NCBI RefSeq assembly: GCF_036346295.1
Contig: NZ_CP107820.1
Location: 62,001 to 126,000, forward strand
Reading direction: 5' to 3'
Length of the DNA: 64,000 bases
DNA from: Streptomyces sp. NBC_00536
GTDB lineage: Bacteria > Actinomycetota > Actinomycetes > Streptomycetales > Streptomycetaceae
Shown here: positions 41,135 to 51,892 of the stretch, piece by piece
How the letters are laid out: each line of letters begins with the position of its first letter
How positions within the stretch are numbered: position 1 is the first letter of the stretch
Notes under the pieces: model-generated
Databases searched by the model: none
The model's input: only the letters and a program-made list of their open reading frames with translations
Told to the model about the DNA's origin: nothing
Program-made: the position numbers and the translations under genes

Positions 41135-44100
41135 TCAGCGTGCGTTGAAGTACTTCGCTTCGGGGTGGTGGATGACGATCGCGTCGGTGGACTGTTCGGG
41201 GTGGAGCTGGAACTCCTCGGAGAGGTGGACCCCGATGCGTTCCGGCTGGAGCAGCTCGGCGATCTTGGCCCGGTCCTCCAGGTCGGGGCAGGCCCCGTAC
41301 CCGAGGGAGAAGCGCGCGCCCCGGTACTTCAGGTCGAACATGTCCTCCACGCGGGCGGGGTCCTCGCCCGCGTAGCCGAGTTCGGCGCGGACCCGGGCGT
41401 GCCAGTACTCGGCCATGGCCTCGGCGAGCTGGACGGACAGGCCGTGCAGTTCGAGGTAGTCGCGGTAGGCGTCGGCGGCGAACAGCTTGGCGGTGGCCTC
41501 ACCGATCTTCGAGCCGACCGTGACGACCTGGAGCCCGATCACATCAGTCTCCCCCGACTCTTCGGGGCGGAAGAAGTCGGCGAGGCACAGGCGGCGGCCG
41601 CGGCGCTGGCGGGGGAAGGTGAACCGGGTCCGCTCGTTGCCCTGGTCGTCCAGGATGATCAGGTCATCGCCCTTGGACACGCACGGGAAGTAGCCGTAGA
41701 CCACGGCCGCTTCCAGAAGGTTCTCCGTGTGCAGCTTGTCGAGCAGTCCGCGCAGCCGCGGGCGGCCCTCGCTCTCGACCAGTTCCTCGTACGTCGCCCC
41801 GCCCGCCCGGGCCTGCTTGAGCCCCCACTGCCCCTTGAACAGCGCGCCCTCGTCCAGCCAGGACGCGTAGTCCTTCAGCGGAATCCCCTTGACCACCCGA
41901 GTCCCCCAGAACGGCGGGGCCGGGATCCGGTTGTCGATGGCTACGTCGGAGCGTACGGATCCCAGCTCGGGGATGTCCTCGATCTCCACCTCGGGCACCG
42001 CTTCCCGCTTGGCCACGCGGCGCTGCTTGAGGGGCGGGAGTTCCGCTCCGGCGACGCCCCGCTTGATGCCCATGAGGGCGTCCATGAGGCGCAGGCCTTC
42101 GAAGGCGTCGCGGGCGTAGCGGACTTCGCCTTCGTAGATTTCGTGGAGGTCCTGTTCGACGTAGGCGCGGGTCAGGGCGGCGCCGCCGAGGATGACGGGG
42201 TAGTCGGCGGCCAGCTTGCGCTGGTTCAGCTCCTGGAGGTTCTCCTTCATGATCACCGTGGACTTCACCAGCAGCCCCGACATCCCGATCACGTCCGCGC
42301 GGTGCTCGACCGCCGCCTCCAAAATCGCCGAGACCGGCTGCTTGATCCCGATGTTGACCACGTTGTAGCCGTTGTTCGACAAAATGATGTCGACCAGGTT
42401 CTTCCCGATGTCATGAACATCCCCGCGGACCGTGGCCAGCACGATCGTGCCCTTCCCGTCCGCGTCGGTCTTCTCCATGTGCGGCTCCAGATACGCCACC
42501 GCCGTCTTCATCACCTCCGCCGACTGGAGGACGAACGGGAGCTGCATCTGACCGGAGCCGAACAGCTCACCAACGACCTTCATGCCCTCCAGCAGGGTGT
42601 CGTTGACGATGTCCAGGGCGGGGCGGCTCTCCAGAGCCTCGTCCAGGTCCCTCTCCAGGCCGTTCTTCTCGCCGTCGATGATCCGCCGCTGCAACCGCTC
42701 GTCCAGCGGCAGGGCGAGGAGCTCCTCCGCCCGCCCCGCCTTCAACGACTTCGTGTTCACACCCTCGAACAGGGCCATCAGCTTCTGCAGCGGGTCATAC
42801 CCCTCCGCACGCCGGTCATAGATCAGGTCGAGAGCGGTGGTGACCTGCTCCTCGTCAAACCGCGCGATCGGGAGGATCTTCGACGCATGCACGATCGCCG
42901 AGTCCAGGCCCGCCTTGACGCACTCGTCCAGGAAGACGGAGTTCAGCAGGACGCGGGCGGCCGGGTTCAGGCCGAAGGAAATGTTCGACAGGCCGAGGGT
43001 GGTCTGGACGTCGGGGTGGCGGCGCTTCAGCTCACGGATCGCCTCGATCGTCGCGATACCGTCACCCCGCGACTCCTCCTGACCCGTGCAGATCGTAAAG
43101 GTGAGGGTGTCGATGAGGATGTCCGACTCCCGGATCCCCCAGTTCCCCGTCAGATCCGCGATCAGCCGCTGCGCGATCGCCACCTTGTGCTCGACCGTCC
43201 GCGCCTGACCCTGCTCATCGATCGTCAACGCGATCAACGCCGCACCATGCTCCTGCGCCAGCCGCGTCACCTGCGCGAACCGCGACTCCGGACCATCCCC
43301 GTCCTCGTAGTTCACCGAGTTGATCACCGCACGCCCGCCCAGACGCTCCAAACCCGCCTTGATCACGGGAACCTCGGTCGAGTCCAGAACGATCGGCAGC
43401 GTCGACGCCGTCGCGAACCTGCCCGCCAGCTCATCCATGTCCGCCACACCATCCCGGCCGACATAGTCCACACACAGATCCAGCATGTGCGCACCCTCAC
43501 GGATCTGGTCCCGGACCATCTCCACACAGTCGTCCCAACGCGCCTCCAGCATCGCGTCCCGGAACTTCTTCGACCCGTTCGCGTTCGTCCGCTCACCGAT
43601 CGCCATGAACGCGAGGTCCTGACGGAACGGAACCGTCTGGTAGAGGGACGAGGCACCCGGCTCGGGGGCGGGTTCGCGCCCGGTGATGGCCGCGCCCCGG
43701 ACCCGCTCGACCACCTGGCGCAGGTGCTCGGGCGTCGTACCGCAGCAGCCGCCGACCAGCGAAAGACCGTACTCGCGGACGAACGACTCCTGGGCGTCGG
43801 CGAGTTCTTCGGCCGAGAGCGGGTAGTGGGCGCCGTCCTTGGTCAGCACGGGCAGGCCGGCGTTGGGCATGCAGGAAATCGGGATACGGGCGTTGCGCGC
43901 GAGGTAGCGCAGGTGCTCGCTCATCTCCGCCGGGCCCGTCGCGCAGTTCAGCCCGATCATGTCGACGCCCAGCGGCTCCAGCGAGGTCAGGGCCGCGCCG
44001 ATCTCCGAACCCAGCAGCATCGTGCCGGTCGTCTCCACCGTCACCGAGCAGATCAGCGGCACCGACACACCCAGCGCGTCCATCGCCCGCCGCGCACCGA

Positions 44101-44671
44101 TGATCGAGGACTTCGTCTGCAGCAGATCCTGCGTCGTCTCCACCAGCAGCGCGTCCGCACCACCCGTGATCAGACCCTCGGCGTTGATCTGGTAGGCATC
44201 GCGGATGGTGGAGTACCGGATGTGGCCCAGGGTGGGGAGCTTCGTACCCGGGCCCATGGAGCCCAGCACCCAGCGCTGCTGACCGGTCGATGCCGTGAAC
44301 TCGTCCGCGACCTCGCGGGCGATCCGCGCGCCCGACTCCGACAGCTCGAAGTTCCGGTCGAGGATCTCGTATTCGGCGAGCGCGGCGTGGTTCGCGCCGA
44401 AGGTGTTCGTCTCGACGCAGTCCACGCCCACCGAGAAGTAGGCCTCGTGCACCGAGCGCACGATGTCGGGGCGCGTCACGTTCAGGACCTCGTTGCAGCC
44501 CTCCAGCTGCTGGAAGTCCTCCATGGTCGGGTCCTGCTCCTGGAGCATGGTGCCCATGGCGCCGTCCGCGACCACCACCCGGGTGGCCAGCGCCCGGCGC
44601 AGGGCGTCCGCGCGCTCCTGCGCGGTCATGCGTGTCTGCGCGGTCATGCGTCCCTGCGCGTCCGTCGTCAT
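41135..44671 (-). CDS. metH: Cobalamin-dependent methionine synthase
   Basis: A 1,178-residue MetH that methylates homocysteine using 5-methyltetrahydrofolate and B12. Domains in order: homocysteine-binding ([14 protein letters not shown], zinc ligands in GLNCATGP and VGGCCGTTP), pterin-binding ([25 protein letters not shown]), cobalamin-binding ([19 protein letters not shown] with the base-off His) and C-terminal activation domain ([14 protein letters not shown]). The ATG at 44671 overlaps the kinase stop by ATGA. Short repeats ([11 protein letters not shown]) occur in the N-terminus. No B12 riboswitch is seen, as the gene is internal to the operon. Confidence 0.97.
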   Translation of the reverse strand: MTTDAQGRMTAQTRMTAQERADALRRALATRVVVADGAMGTMLQEQDPTMEDFQQLEGCNEVLNVTRPDIVRSVHEAYFSVGVDCVETNTFGANHAALAEYEILDRNFELSESGARIAREVADEFTASTGQQRWVLGSMGPGTKLPTLGHIRYSTIRDAYQINAEGLITGGADALLVETTQDLLQTKSSIIGARRAMDALGVSVPLICSVTVETTGTMLLGSEIGAALTSLEPLGVDMIGLNCATGPAEMSEHLRYLARNARIPISCMPNAGLPVLTKDGAHYPLSAEELADAQESFVREYGLSLVGGCCGTTPEHLRQVVERVRGAAITGREPAPEPGASSLYQTVPFRQDLAFMAIGERTNANGSKKFRDAMLEARWDDCVEMVRDQIREGAHMLDLCVDYVGRDGVADMDELAGRFATASTLPIVLDSTEVPVIKAGLERLGGRAVINSVNYEDGDGPESRFAQVTRLAQEHGAALIALTIDEQGQARTVEHKVAIAQRLIADLTGNWGIRESDILIDTLTFTICTGQEESRGDGIATIEAIRELKRRHPDVQTTLGLSNISFGLNPAARVLLNSVFLDECVKAGLDSAIVHASKILPIARFDEEQVTTALDLIYDRRAEGYDPLQKLMALFEGVNTKSLKAGRAEELLALPLDERLQRRIIDGEKNGLERDLDEALESRPALDIVNDTLLEGMKVVGELFGSGQMQLPFVLQSAEVMKTAVAYLEPHMEKTDADGKGTIVLATVRGDVHDIGKNLVDIILSNNGYNVVNIGIKQPVSAILEAAVEHRADVIGMSGLLVKSTVIMKENLQELNQRKLAADYPVILGGAALTRAYVEQDLHEIYEGEVRYARDAFEGLRLMDALMGIKRGVAGAELPPLKQRRVAKREAVPEVEIEDIPELGSVRSDVAIDNRIPAPPFWGTRVVKGIPLKDYASWLDEGALFKGQWGLKQARAGGATYEELVESEGRPRLRGLLDKLHTENLLEAAVVYGYFPCVSKGDDLIILDDQGNERTRFTFPRQRRGRRLCLADFFRPEESGETDVIGLQVVTVGSKIGEATAKLFAADAYRDYLELHGLSVQLAEAMAEYWHARVRAELGYAGEDPARVEDMFDLKYRGARFSLGYGACPDLEDRAKIAELLQPERIGVHLSEEFQLHPEQSTDAIVIHHPEAKYFNAR

Positions 44672-45648
44672 GTCAGCCGTCCCAGTTCCGGTGCGAGCAG
44701 GTCGGCGGTGCGGTCGCCGTACACCGCGCGGACGGTGTCGACGAGGGCCGCGGGCCGGACCTCGTACGACTGCGAGCCCACCGCGGCGAGGACGAGGGCG
44801 GACATCGCGCAGCCCAGCTGCGCCGCGGTCTCCAGCGGCAGGTGCCAGCTGACGGCGGCCAGGAAACCGGAGCGGAAGGCGTCGCCGACGCCGGTGGGGT
44901 CCTCGGGCGTGATGCCAGGGACGGCGCGCACGGTGATCGTCGGGTCGCCCTGGCGGTCGATGCGGACGCCCTGGGCGCCGAGGGTGGTGACCCAGGTGCC
45001 GACCCGGTCGAGGACGTCGGAGTGGCTCCACTCGGCGCGTTCGCGCAGCAGGGCGGACTCGTACTCGTTGGTGAACAGCCAGGCCGCGCCGTCCACCAGG
45101 GTGCGCACCTGGGCGCCGGAGAGGCGGGCGAGCTGCTGGGAGGGGTCGGCGGCGAAGGGGATGCCCAGCGCGCGAGCCTGGTCGGTGTGGTGGACCATCG
45201 CCGCCGGGTCGTTCGGGGAGACGAGGATCAGATCGAGGGGGGCGCGGGCGTGCAGGGCGCGCAGGTCGATCCGGTCGGCCTCGGCCATGGCGCCCGCGTA
45301 GAACGAGGCGATCTGGTTCGAGTCCTGGTCGGTCATGCACATGAAGCGGGCGGTCTGGCGGTCGTCGGAGACGTACACCGCGCTGGTGTCGACGCCGTGG
45401 TCCTTGAGCCAGACCTCGTACTCGGCGAAGTCGGCGCCGACGGCGCCCGCGAGGAGCGGGGCGAGGCCCAGTCCGCCGAGCCCGTAGGAGATGTTGGCCG
45501 CCACTCCGCCCCGCCGGACCTCCAGCGTGTCGACGAGGAAGGACAACGAGACGTGTTCCAGCTGGTCGGGGAGCAGCTGGTCGACGAACCGGCCCGGGAA
45601 GGCCATGAGGTGATCTGTGGCGATGGATCCGGTCACCGCGATACGCAC
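44668..45648 (-). CDS. PfkB-family kinase, probable adenosine kinase
   Basis: A 326-residue ribokinase-like enzyme. Motifs: RRGGVAANISYGLGGLGL near the N-terminus and the anion-hole/catalytic-base signature EDPTGVGDAFRSGFLAA near 253-269. Its place between metK and metH, with ahcY in the same unit, fits an adenosine kinase that removes the adenosine released by AhcY; actinobacterial adenosine kinases belong to this family. The GTG at 45648 follows AGGAG. It overlaps metH by four bases and lies 81 bp after metK. Substrate is inferred from context. Confidence 0.88.
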   Translation of the reverse strand: MRIAVTGSIATDHLMAFPGRFVDQLLPDQLEHVSLSFLVDTLEVRRGGVAANISYGLGGLGLAPLLAGAVGADFAEYEVWLKDHGVDTSAVYVSDDRQTARFMCMTDQDSNQIASFYAGAMAEADRIDLRALHARAPLDLILVSPNDPAAMVHHTDQARALGIPFAADPSQQLARLSGAQVRTLVDGAAWLFTNEYESALLRERAEWSHSDVLDRVGTWVTTLGAQGVRIDRQGDPTITVRAVPGITPEDPTGVGDAFRSGFLAAVSWHLPLETAAQLGCAMSALVLAAVGSQSYEVRPAALVDTVRAVYGDRTADLLAPELGRLT

Positions 45649-45729
45649 GTGGACTCCTGTGAGCTGATCTCGATGTCGGCGGGGCGAAGGGCGAAGGGCG
45701 AAGGGGGCGATACGAGTGAGGCGGGGTGC

Positions 45730-46938
45730 TCAGAGGCCGGCGGCGGCCTTGAGGGCCTCGGCGCGGTCGGTGCGCTCCCAGGTGAAGTCGGGGAGTTCGC
45801 GGCCGAAGTGGCCGTAGGCGGCGGTCTGCGCGTAGATCGGGCGCAGCAGGTCGAGGTCGCGGATGATCGCGGCGGGGCGGAGGTCGAAGACCTGGGAGAT
45901 GGCCTCTTCGATGCGGTCGGAGGGCACGGTGTGGGTGCCGAAGGTCTCGACGAAGAGACCGACGGGCTCGGCCTTGCCGATCGCGTAGGCGACCTGGACC
46001 TCGCAGCGGGTCGCGAGACCGGCGGCGACGACGTTCTTGGCGACCCAGCGCATGGCGTAGGCGGCCGAGCGGTCGACCTTGGACGGGTCCTTGCCGGAGA
46101 AGGCGCCGCCGCCGTGACGGGCCATGCCACCGTAGGTGTCGATGATGATCTTGCGGCCGGTGAGGCCGGCATCGCCCATCGGGCCGCCGATCTCGAAGCG
46201 CCCGGTCGGGTTGACCAGCAGCCGGTAGCCCTCGGTGTCCAGCTTGATGCCGTCCTCGGCCAGCTGCCCCAGGACGTGCTCGACGACGAGTTCGCGGATG
46301 TCGGGGGTCAGCAGCGCGTCGAGGTCGATGTCGGCGGCGTGCTGGGTGGAGACGACGACGGTGTCCAGGCGGACCGCCTTGTCGCCGTCGTACTCGATGG
46401 TGACCTGGGTCTTGCCGTCGGGGCGCAGGTAGGGGATCGCGCCGTTCTTGCGGACCTCGGAGAGGCGGCGCGAGAGCTTGTGGGCCAGGTGGATCGGGAG
46501 TGGCATCAGCTCCGGGGTCTCGTCGCAGGCGTAGCCGAACATCAGGCCCTGGTCGCCCGCGCCCTGCTTGTCCAGCTCGTCCTCATCGCCCTCGACCCGG
46601 CTCTCGTACGCCGTGTCCACGCCCTGCGCGATGTCCGGGGACTGCGCGCCGATGGAGACCGAGACGCCGCAGGAGGCACCGTCGAAGCCCTTGCTGGAGG
46701 AGTCGTAGCCGATCTCCAGGATCTTCTCGCGGACGATGGCCGCGATCGGGGCGTACGCCTGGGTCGTCACTTCACCGGCTATGTGGACCAGGCCCGTGGT
46801 GATCAGCGTCTCGACGGCCACGCGGGAGGCGGGGTCCTCCCGAAGCAGGGCGTCGAGGATGGCGTCGCTGATCTGGTCGGCGATCTTGTCGGGGTGGCCC
46901 TCGGTGACGGACTCCGAGGTGAACAGGCGGCGGGACAT
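45730..46938 (-). CDS. metK: S-adenosylmethionine synthetase
   Basis: A 402-residue MetK making SAM from methionine and ATP. Clear motifs: [44 protein letters not shown], the P-loop-like [19 protein letters not shown] and [11 protein letters not shown]. Length is normal. ATG 46938 follows AGGAG. It is the first gene of the methyl-cycle unit; the 224-bp upstream gap to the aromatase gene contains the palindrome TGATGCATCA (47127-47136) but no SAM riboswitch that I can recognise. Confidence 0.97.
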   Translation of the reverse strand: MSRRLFTSESVTEGHPDKIADQISDAILDALLREDPASRVAVETLITTGLVHIAGEVTTQAYAPIAAIVREKILEIGYDSSSKGFDGASCGVSVSIGAQSPDIAQGVDTAYESRVEGDEDELDKQGAGDQGLMFGYACDETPELMPLPIHLAHKLSRRLSEVRKNGAIPYLRPDGKTQVTIEYDGDKAVRLDTVVVSTQHAADIDLDALLTPDIRELVVEHVLGQLAEDGIKLDTEGYRLLVNPTGRFEIGGPMGDAGLTGRKIIIDTYGGMARHGGGAFSGKDPSKVDRSAAYAMRWVAKNVVAAGLATRCEVQVAYAIGKAEPVGLFVETFGTHTVPSDRIEEAISQVFDLRPAAIIRDLDLLRPIYAQTAAYGHFGRELPDFTWERTDRAEALKAAAGL

Positions 46939-47126
46939 GTCACTCCTGATGGCTGTTGGGTACGTACGGTCGGGTGCGGGAAAGGGGTCGGCGGGTGGGC
47001 GGGCGGGCCGGGGTCGGACAAAGAGAATCGGGTGAAGAGAGGTGTCCCCGATCGATCTTGTGCCATGGCGGAAGCGGGAGGCGAGCCGCGCCCGGATACC
47101 CCCGACACGTTCGTGACATCGGAATC

Positions 47127-47136
47127 TGATGCATCA
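47127..47136. promoter_or_regulatory. Palindrome upstream of metK
   Basis: TGATGCATCA, a 10-bp perfect palindrome, lies 189 bp upstream of metK and 27 bp after the aromatase stop. It may be a regulator site for the methyl-cycle unit; evidence is symmetry and position only. Confidence 0.25.
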
Positions 47137-47162
47137 TCAGCACCGATCCGGGCGCGGGCGCC

Positions 47163-48149
47163 TCAGAGGCTGCGGATCGCGGACTCGGCATGCCGCTTGG
47201 CCAGTTGGAGGACGGACAGGCTCTCGCGGCCGAGCGTCGCGCGTACGTGGGCGCGCGCCCGGGGCAGGTCGGCCGCCGGCCCCAGCACCCGCTCGACGTC
47301 CGCCGCGCGCAGCAGCACGCTGTGCTGGGAGATCACCGTCACGCCCGTCTCGTCGGGCAGTACGGACCACTCCCCGGTGTGTGCCTCGATCAGCGGCGGT
47401 GTCCTCGTCTGCTTGTGGACGATCCGGGAGGCGTGCGGGAAACAGATCCGTACGGACTCGGTGGCCTGCGGGGGTCCGCCGCCCTCGGCGCGGGTCTCCA
47501 TGCGGAGGCACTGCACCCCGGGGACGTCCTCCCGGACCTCCGCGCGGGCGACGTGCGGGACCCGGCCGGGCCAGTCGGCCACCCCGTACAGGAAGTCGTA
47601 GACCAGCTCGGCCGGGCCGTGCACCCGGACGGAGTCCTCGAAGCCGAGCAGCAGCCCGTCGATTTCGCGCCACCGCTCGGCATTCTCCTTGAGCTGTTCC
47701 AGCTCGGCCCGGCTGTTGGTGTCGGTCGCGAGCAGCAGCCAGGCGACGTCGCCCGGCGGGCCGGCAGCCACGGTGAACTCGTGCTCCAGGCGCAGCCTGC
47801 TGCGCCCGGCGCCACACGGCTCGACGGTCCAGGTCCCGGCCATGCTGACGGCGGGCGCGGCGGACCCGGCGAACCCTGCGGACCCGGCGGGAAGTTCCTG
47901 GAGGAACTCGATCCGCGTCCGCGCGCTGTCCAGGGTGCGGTGCGAGAGCGCCGATCTGACGCTCCCGTTGGCGGTGAACCACATCCGGAACCGGTCGATG
48001 ACCCCGTCGAAATCCAGCCGCTCGACATGGATGCTCGATGGCGCGATCAACGGCCACTGCGTGGTGTCCGCGATCAGCCCGTAGACCACTCCGGCCGGCG
48101 CGGTCACGTCGATCTCGTACGACGCGCGGTGCACTCGCTCACCCGACAT
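47163..48149 (-). CDS. Di-domain aromatase/cyclase (SRPBCC)
   Basis: A 328-residue protein of two SRPBCC domains, about 1-160 (HRASYEIDVTAPAGVVYGLIADTTQWP) and 161-328 (EDSVRVHGPAELVYDFLYGVADWPGRVPH), the layout of type II polyketide aromatase/cyclases that fold and dehydrate poly-beta-keto chains. The linker ENAERWREIDGLLLGFE is typical. No ketosynthase or chain-length factor is nearby in this window. It follows the carrier protein gene by 129 bp in the same direction, then metK follows on the same strand. Either a relic or an accessory enzyme for a pathway encoded elsewhere. Confidence 0.85.
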   Translation of the reverse strand: MSGERVHRASYEIDVTAPAGVVYGLIADTTQWPLIAPSSIHVERLDFDGVIDRFRMWFTANGSVRSALSHRTLDSARTRIEFLQELPAGSAGFAGSAAPAVSMAGTWTVEPCGAGRSRLRLEHEFTVAAGPPGDVAWLLLATDTNSRAELEQLKENAERWREIDGLLLGFEDSVRVHGPAELVYDFLYGVADWPGRVPHVARAEVREDVPGVQCLRMETRAEGGGPPQATESVRICFPHASRIVHKQTRTPPLIEAHTGEWSVLPDETGVTVISQHSVLLRAADVERVLGPAADLPRARAHVRATLGRESLSVLQLAKRHAESAIRSL

Positions 48150-48278
48150 CGGCTCAACCTCCCTGACCTGTGCCCCGACCCTCCTCCCCGCCGCCGGAGG
48201 GCTACCGGAAGTGCGCTTGAGGAAGGGTCGGGACGGGTCGGGACGGCATGGCCGGATTTCGCTGGCATCAGGTGCCCA

Positions 48279-48560
48279 TCAGGTGCTCCGGCCCTGTTCG
48301 ATCCGGACCGCCACGGCCTCGGCCAGCGTCGCGATCGTGGGGGTCTCGTAGATCTGGCGCAGCCGGAGTTCGACGCCGTAGGTGCGGGAGAGGTGGAGGA
48401 GCATGTGGTGGGCCGCCAGGGAGTCGCCGCCCAGCTCGAAGAAGCTGGCTTCCAGCGGGGGGTCGGTGATCTTGAGAAGGGTCGCCCAGACCGCGCGTAC
48501 CTCGTCCAGGACCGTGCGCAAGCCGTCGTGGTGTGTGAGGAACGTGAGCGAGGTGGTCAT
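48279..48560 (-). CDS. Stand-alone acyl/peptidyl carrier protein
   Basis: A 93-residue carrier protein with the phosphopantetheine site ELGGDSLAAHHML, followed by YGVELRLRQIYETPTIATLAEAV, which is more like NRPS/PCP-type carriers than fatty-acid ACPs. A serine-linked prosthetic group would be added by a phosphopantetheinyl transferase such as the one at 249-1001. ATG 48560 follows AAGGAGAT. It lies between the multicopper oxidase (136 bp upstream) and the aromatase/cyclase. No adenylation or ketosynthase partner is adjacent; the loading enzyme is unknown. Confidence 0.88.
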   Translation of the reverse strand: MTTSLTFLTHHDGLRTVLDEVRAVWATLLKITDPPLEASFFELGGDSLAAHHMLLHLSRTYGVELRLRQIYETPTIATLAEAVAVRIEQGRST

Positions 48561-48696
48561 TCTGATCTCCTTGCGGGGACACGTACGGACACATGTGAAG
48601 TCATGGGGGACACGGCTGGACATGGTCTGTGCTCGCCACTCTCGCGGCCCGTGCTCGTCCGGCCCTTGAGGGCACGTCGAGCCGCGCTGCGGCGGC

Positions 48697-50184
48697 CTAC
48701 CGGACCCGGAAGTTCGCCATCATCCCCATGGCCGAGTGGTCCAGCAGGTGGCAGTGGTAGACGTACGTCCCGCGGTACGAGGCGAAGGTCGCGTGCAGTG
48801 TGACGCTCTCCCCCGGGAACAGCCGGACGGTGTCCTTCAGCCCCGCCTCCGCCGGTCCGGCCGGGGCCCCGTTGCGCTCCAGCACCCGGAACTGGACCAG
48901 GTGCATGTGGAAGTTGTGCGGGATCAGCTTGTTGGCGTTGGTGACCGTCCAGACCTCCGACGTCCCGTAGGTGACGGTCTGGTCGATGCGGTTCGGATCG
49001 TAGACCTGGCCGTCCAGGAACCCCCGCGGTTCCTGGCGCCCGTCCTCGTCCATGCTCAGTACGATGCTGCGCTCGACCGCCGGCTTCGGCAGCGCGGCCA
49101 CGGCGGGCAGGGTGCGCAGGGTGTCCGGCACCCGGCTCGGGTCGGCGGCCGTGCGGACGACGTCGAAGCGCAGCACCTTGCCGACCTGGTCGGGGGTGCC
49201 GGGGCCCAGGGTGTTCTCCAGGACGATCCGGGTGCCGACCGGGTAGCGGGAGAAGTCGATGACCACGTCCGCGCGCTCCGCCGGGGAGAGCCCGATGGTG
49301 TCGGTCGGGAAGGGGTGTTCCAGCAGCCCGCCGTCCGATCCGATCTGGATCATCTGGCCGCCGTCGGACAGCTTCAGCTGGAAGAAGCGCATGTTGGAGG
49401 AGTTCAGCAGCCGGAAGCGGTACTTGCGGGCCGCGACCTCGACGTACGGGCTCGGGCGGCCGTTGGCGAGGATGGTGGTGCGGCCGAAGGCGTCGTCCAT
49501 GACGTAGACGAGCTGGCCGTAGGCGTCGAAGTGTGCGTCTCGCAGCGCGATGGGTATCTCGTACTGCCCGGAGGGGAGCGGCAGCGCGCGTTCCGTGTCG
49601 TCGGAGAGCAGGTAGGCGGCGGACAGGCCGCGGTAGACGTGCTCCGACTCCATGTGGTGGGCGTGGTCGTGGAACCAGAGCGGGGCGCCCGGCTGCTGGT
49701 TCGGGTAGGTGTAGGTGCGCGAGGTGCCCGGCCCGAAGGTGTCCATCGGGGAGCCGTCGTTCTCCTGGGTGACCGAGCCGCCGTGCAGGTGGACGGCGAC
49801 CGGCATGGAGAGCGTGTTGCGGTGGCGGACCACCACCTTGCGGCCGCTGCGCGCGCGCAGCACCGGTCCGGGGAAGCAGCCGTCGTACGTCAGGACCTTG
49901 GCCATGGCGCCGGGCAGGATCTCCCGTGACACCTCCTTGATCGTGACGGCGTAGGTGTCCTGCCCGCCCGCGGTCGAGACCGGGGTCAGCACCGGCAGGA
50001 CCGGCATCCGCACCGAGAACGGCGCCGGTACGGATACCGCGACCGCTCGGGGTTCGACGCCCGGCGCCGCGTCGGCGGCCTGAGCGGTACGGGCGTCGAG
50101 CATCGGCGTCAGCGCGCCGCCGGTGATCAGTCCGGCACCGGCCGCGGCCAGGGCGCCGCCGAGCACGCTGCGTCTGGTGACCAT
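48697..50184 (-). CDS. Tat-exported multicopper oxidase
   Basis: A 495-residue CotA/phenoxazinone-synthase/bilirubin-oxidase-type enzyme. The Tat signal is MVTRRSVLGGALAAAGAGL. All four copper sites are visible: HLHGG (about 131), WFHDHAHH (about 175), HNFHMHLVQF (about 420) and YHCHLLDHSAMGMM (about 480), so it should oxidise phenols or metal ions with O2. It heads the minus-strand group with the carrier protein and aromatase/cyclase, and is divergent from a PLP decarboxylase. Exported oxidases of this type can couple aminophenols; a biosynthetic role here is inference. Confidence 0.92.
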   Translation of the reverse strand: MVTRRSVLGGALAAAGAGLITGGALTPMLDARTAQAADAAPGVEPRAVAVSVPAPFSVRMPVLPVLTPVSTAGGQDTYAVTIKEVSREILPGAMAKVLTYDGCFPGPVLRARSGRKVVVRHRNTLSMPVAVHLHGGSVTQENDGSPMDTFGPGTSRTYTYPNQQPGAPLWFHDHAHHMESEHVYRGLSAAYLLSDDTERALPLPSGQYEIPIALRDAHFDAYGQLVYVMDDAFGRTTILANGRPSPYVEVAARKYRFRLLNSSNMRFFQLKLSDGGQMIQIGSDGGLLEHPFPTDTIGLSPAERADVVIDFSRYPVGTRIVLENTLGPGTPDQVGKVLRFDVVRTAADPSRVPDTLRTLPAVAALPKPAVERSIVLSMDEDGRQEPRGFLDGQVYDPNRIDQTVTYGTSEVWTVTNANKLIPHNFHMHLVQFRVLERNGAPAGPAEAGLKDTVRLFPGESVTLHATFASYRGTYVYHCHLLDHSAMGMMANFRVR

Positions 50185-50450
50185 GCGATGTCCTCCTGGA
50201 AGGGGTGGTGGGTCGGGGGATTCCGGGGTGCGGCACGGGCGGGATCCCGGTACCGGACACGGGTGCCGCACACGGGTGTCGCGCGGCGAGTGCACCAGAT
50301 GCCTCTCGCACATCACTGGAGCCCAGGTGGTGTGCGGGCGTCCGGCGTTGCGCGGGCCTTGCGTGGGCTCCGTATATCTGCTCGTGCGTACGTATGACCG
50401 CGTACGCACGACGCGTGCCGCAGAGCGCGGCCACCCGGGGGAGGCCCACC
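50185..50450. promoter_or_regulatory. Divergent promoter region with an 11-bp inverted repeat
   Basis: The 266-bp gap between multicopper oxidase and decarboxylase has no gene. Near its right end CGTGCGTACG (50383-50392) and its complement CGTACGCACG (50401-50410) face each other across 8 bp, extended by one further pair. A TATATC (about 50373-50378) just upstream could be a -10 for the decarboxylase operon, placing the repeat at the transcription start as an operator. Confidence 0.45.
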
Positions 50451-51881
50451 GTGGACCTGAACGATCTGCACGATCTGCGCGACTGGCTGCCGCGCGCCCT
50501 CGGGGTCGCCGAACGGTGGGGCGGCCAGTTCGGCCCGTACGAGACGCACGACGCCCACCGCGTCGGCCCCGACGCCTTCGACGAGGCCTTCGAGCGGCTC
50601 GCGAAGCGGATGGACCACAACTATCCGTTCTTCCACCCGCGTTACGCCGGACAGATGGTCAAGCCCCCGCACCCGGCGGCCGTCGTCGGCTATCTGACCG
50701 CCATGCTGTTCAACCCCAACAACCACGCCGCCGAGGGCGGGCCCGCGACCACCGAGATGGAACGCGAGGCGGTCGCCTCGCTCGCCGCCATGTTCGGCTT
50801 CGACGCGCACGTCGGGCACCTGACCACCAGCGGCACCATGGCCAACCTCGAAGCGCTCTACGTGGCGCGGCAGTTGCACCCGGACAAGGGGATCGCGTAC
50901 AGCAGCGAATGCCACTACACCCACGAGCGGATGTGCCACGTCCTGGGCGTCGAGGGCCACCGGATCCCGGTCGACGGGCACGGGCGGATCGACCTCGACG
51001 CGCTGGAGGACGCCCTGCGCACCGGGCGGATCGGCACCGTCGTCGTCACCACCGGCACCACCGGGCTCGGGACCGTCGACCCGGTCCACGAGGTGGTCGC
51101 GATCGCCCGCCGCCACGGGGTGCGCGTCCACGTCGACGCGGCGTACGGCGGCTTCTACGCCATCCTCGGCCGGGCCGGGGCCGAGGGCTTCGACCCGCGG
51201 CCCTGGCGGGCCATCGCGGAGTGCGACTCGGTGGTCGTCGACCCGCACAAGCACGGGCTCCAGCCCTACGGCTGCGGGGCGGTCCTCTTCCCCGACCCGC
51301 GCGCCGGACGGCACTTCGCCCACGACTCCCCGTACACCTACTTCACCGACGCCGACCTGCACCTCGGCGAGATCAGCCTGGAGTGCTCGCGGGCGGGCGC
51401 CGCCGCGTCCGCGCTGTGGCTGACCCTGGAACTGCTCCCGCTCACCCCGGACGGCTTCGGCTCGATCCTCGCCGCGAACCGGCGGGCCGCGCTGCGCTGG
51501 GCCGATCTGATCACCGAGTCGGCCGACCTGGAGCTGTACCAGCGCCCCGACCTCGACATCGTCACCTACTTCCCGGCGACGGCGGACGGATCGCTGTCCG
51601 CGATCGACGCCGCCTCGGACCGGCTGCTGCGCGACGGCATGACGGCGGAGGCCGACCCGGTCTTCCTGAGCGTGCTGCGCGCCGACGCCGATGCCTTCGT
51701 ACGGCGCCACCCGGGCGTGGTCCGCGACGCGGACGCGGCGCGCATCGTGCGCAGCGTCCTGATCAAGCCCGAGTCCGAGCACTACCTCCCGACCCTGCAC
51801 GCCCGCGTGTCGGCGCTGGCCGCGCACGGCCGCGGCGCCGGTGCCGGTGCCCGCACCGGAACTCGCATCCGCACCCTCTGA
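50451..51881 (+). CDS. PLP-dependent decarboxylase (group II)
   Basis: A 476-residue member of the pyridoxal-dependent decarboxylase family (glutamate/aromatic-amino-acid/DABA decarboxylases). Visible: HPRYAGQMVKPPHPAAVVGYL, FNPNNHAAEGGPATTEMERE, HLTTSGTMANLEAL, the VHVDAAYGGFY Asp for the pyridine nitrogen and the PLP lysine in VVDPHKHGLQPYGCGAV. Substrate is not clear. GTG 50451 follows GGGGGAGG; an upstream ATG at 50394 falls inside the inverted repeat. It heads an operon with a GNAT enzyme and an unknown protein, which could acylate and modify the resulting amine. Confidence 0.9.
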   Translation: MDLNDLHDLRDWLPRALGVAERWGGQFGPYETHDAHRVGPDAFDEAFERLAKRMDHNYPFFHPRYAGQMVKPPHPAAVVGYLTAMLFNPNNHAAEGGPATTEMEREAVASLAAMFGFDAHVGHLTTSGTMANLEALYVARQLHPDKGIAYSSECHYTHERMCHVLGVEGHRIPVDGHGRIDLDALEDALRTGRIGTVVVTTGTTGLGTVDPVHEVVAIARRHGVRVHVDAAYGGFYAILGRAGAEGFDPRPWRAIAECDSVVVDPHKHGLQPYGCGAVLFPDPRAGRHFAHDSPYTYFTDADLHLGEISLECSRAGAAASALWLTLELLPLTPDGFGSILAANRRAALRWADLITESADLELYQRPDLDIVTYFPATADGSLSAIDAASDRLLRDGMTAEADPVFLSVLRADADAFVRRHPGVVRDADAARIVRSVLIKPESEHYLPTLHARVSALAAHGRGAGAGARTGTRIRTL

Positions 51882-51892
51882 CCGGAGGACCC

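Noticed and set aside
41165..45301. A 1,378-codon open frame on the plus strand, antisense to metH and the kinase.
   Set aside because: It mirrors real genes on the other strand; its long open reading comes from high GC content, with no ribosome site and no recognisable domain.
46934..46941. A single GACATGTC at the metK start codon.
   Set aside because: It is one site only, formed by the ATG and neighbouring codons, without the 29-bp partner or promoter hexamers seen at the two PadR-type loci.
46939..47162. Possible SAM or SAH riboswitch upstream of metK.
   Set aside because: No known SAM/SAH riboswitch core or stem pattern was recognised; only a short palindrome is present.
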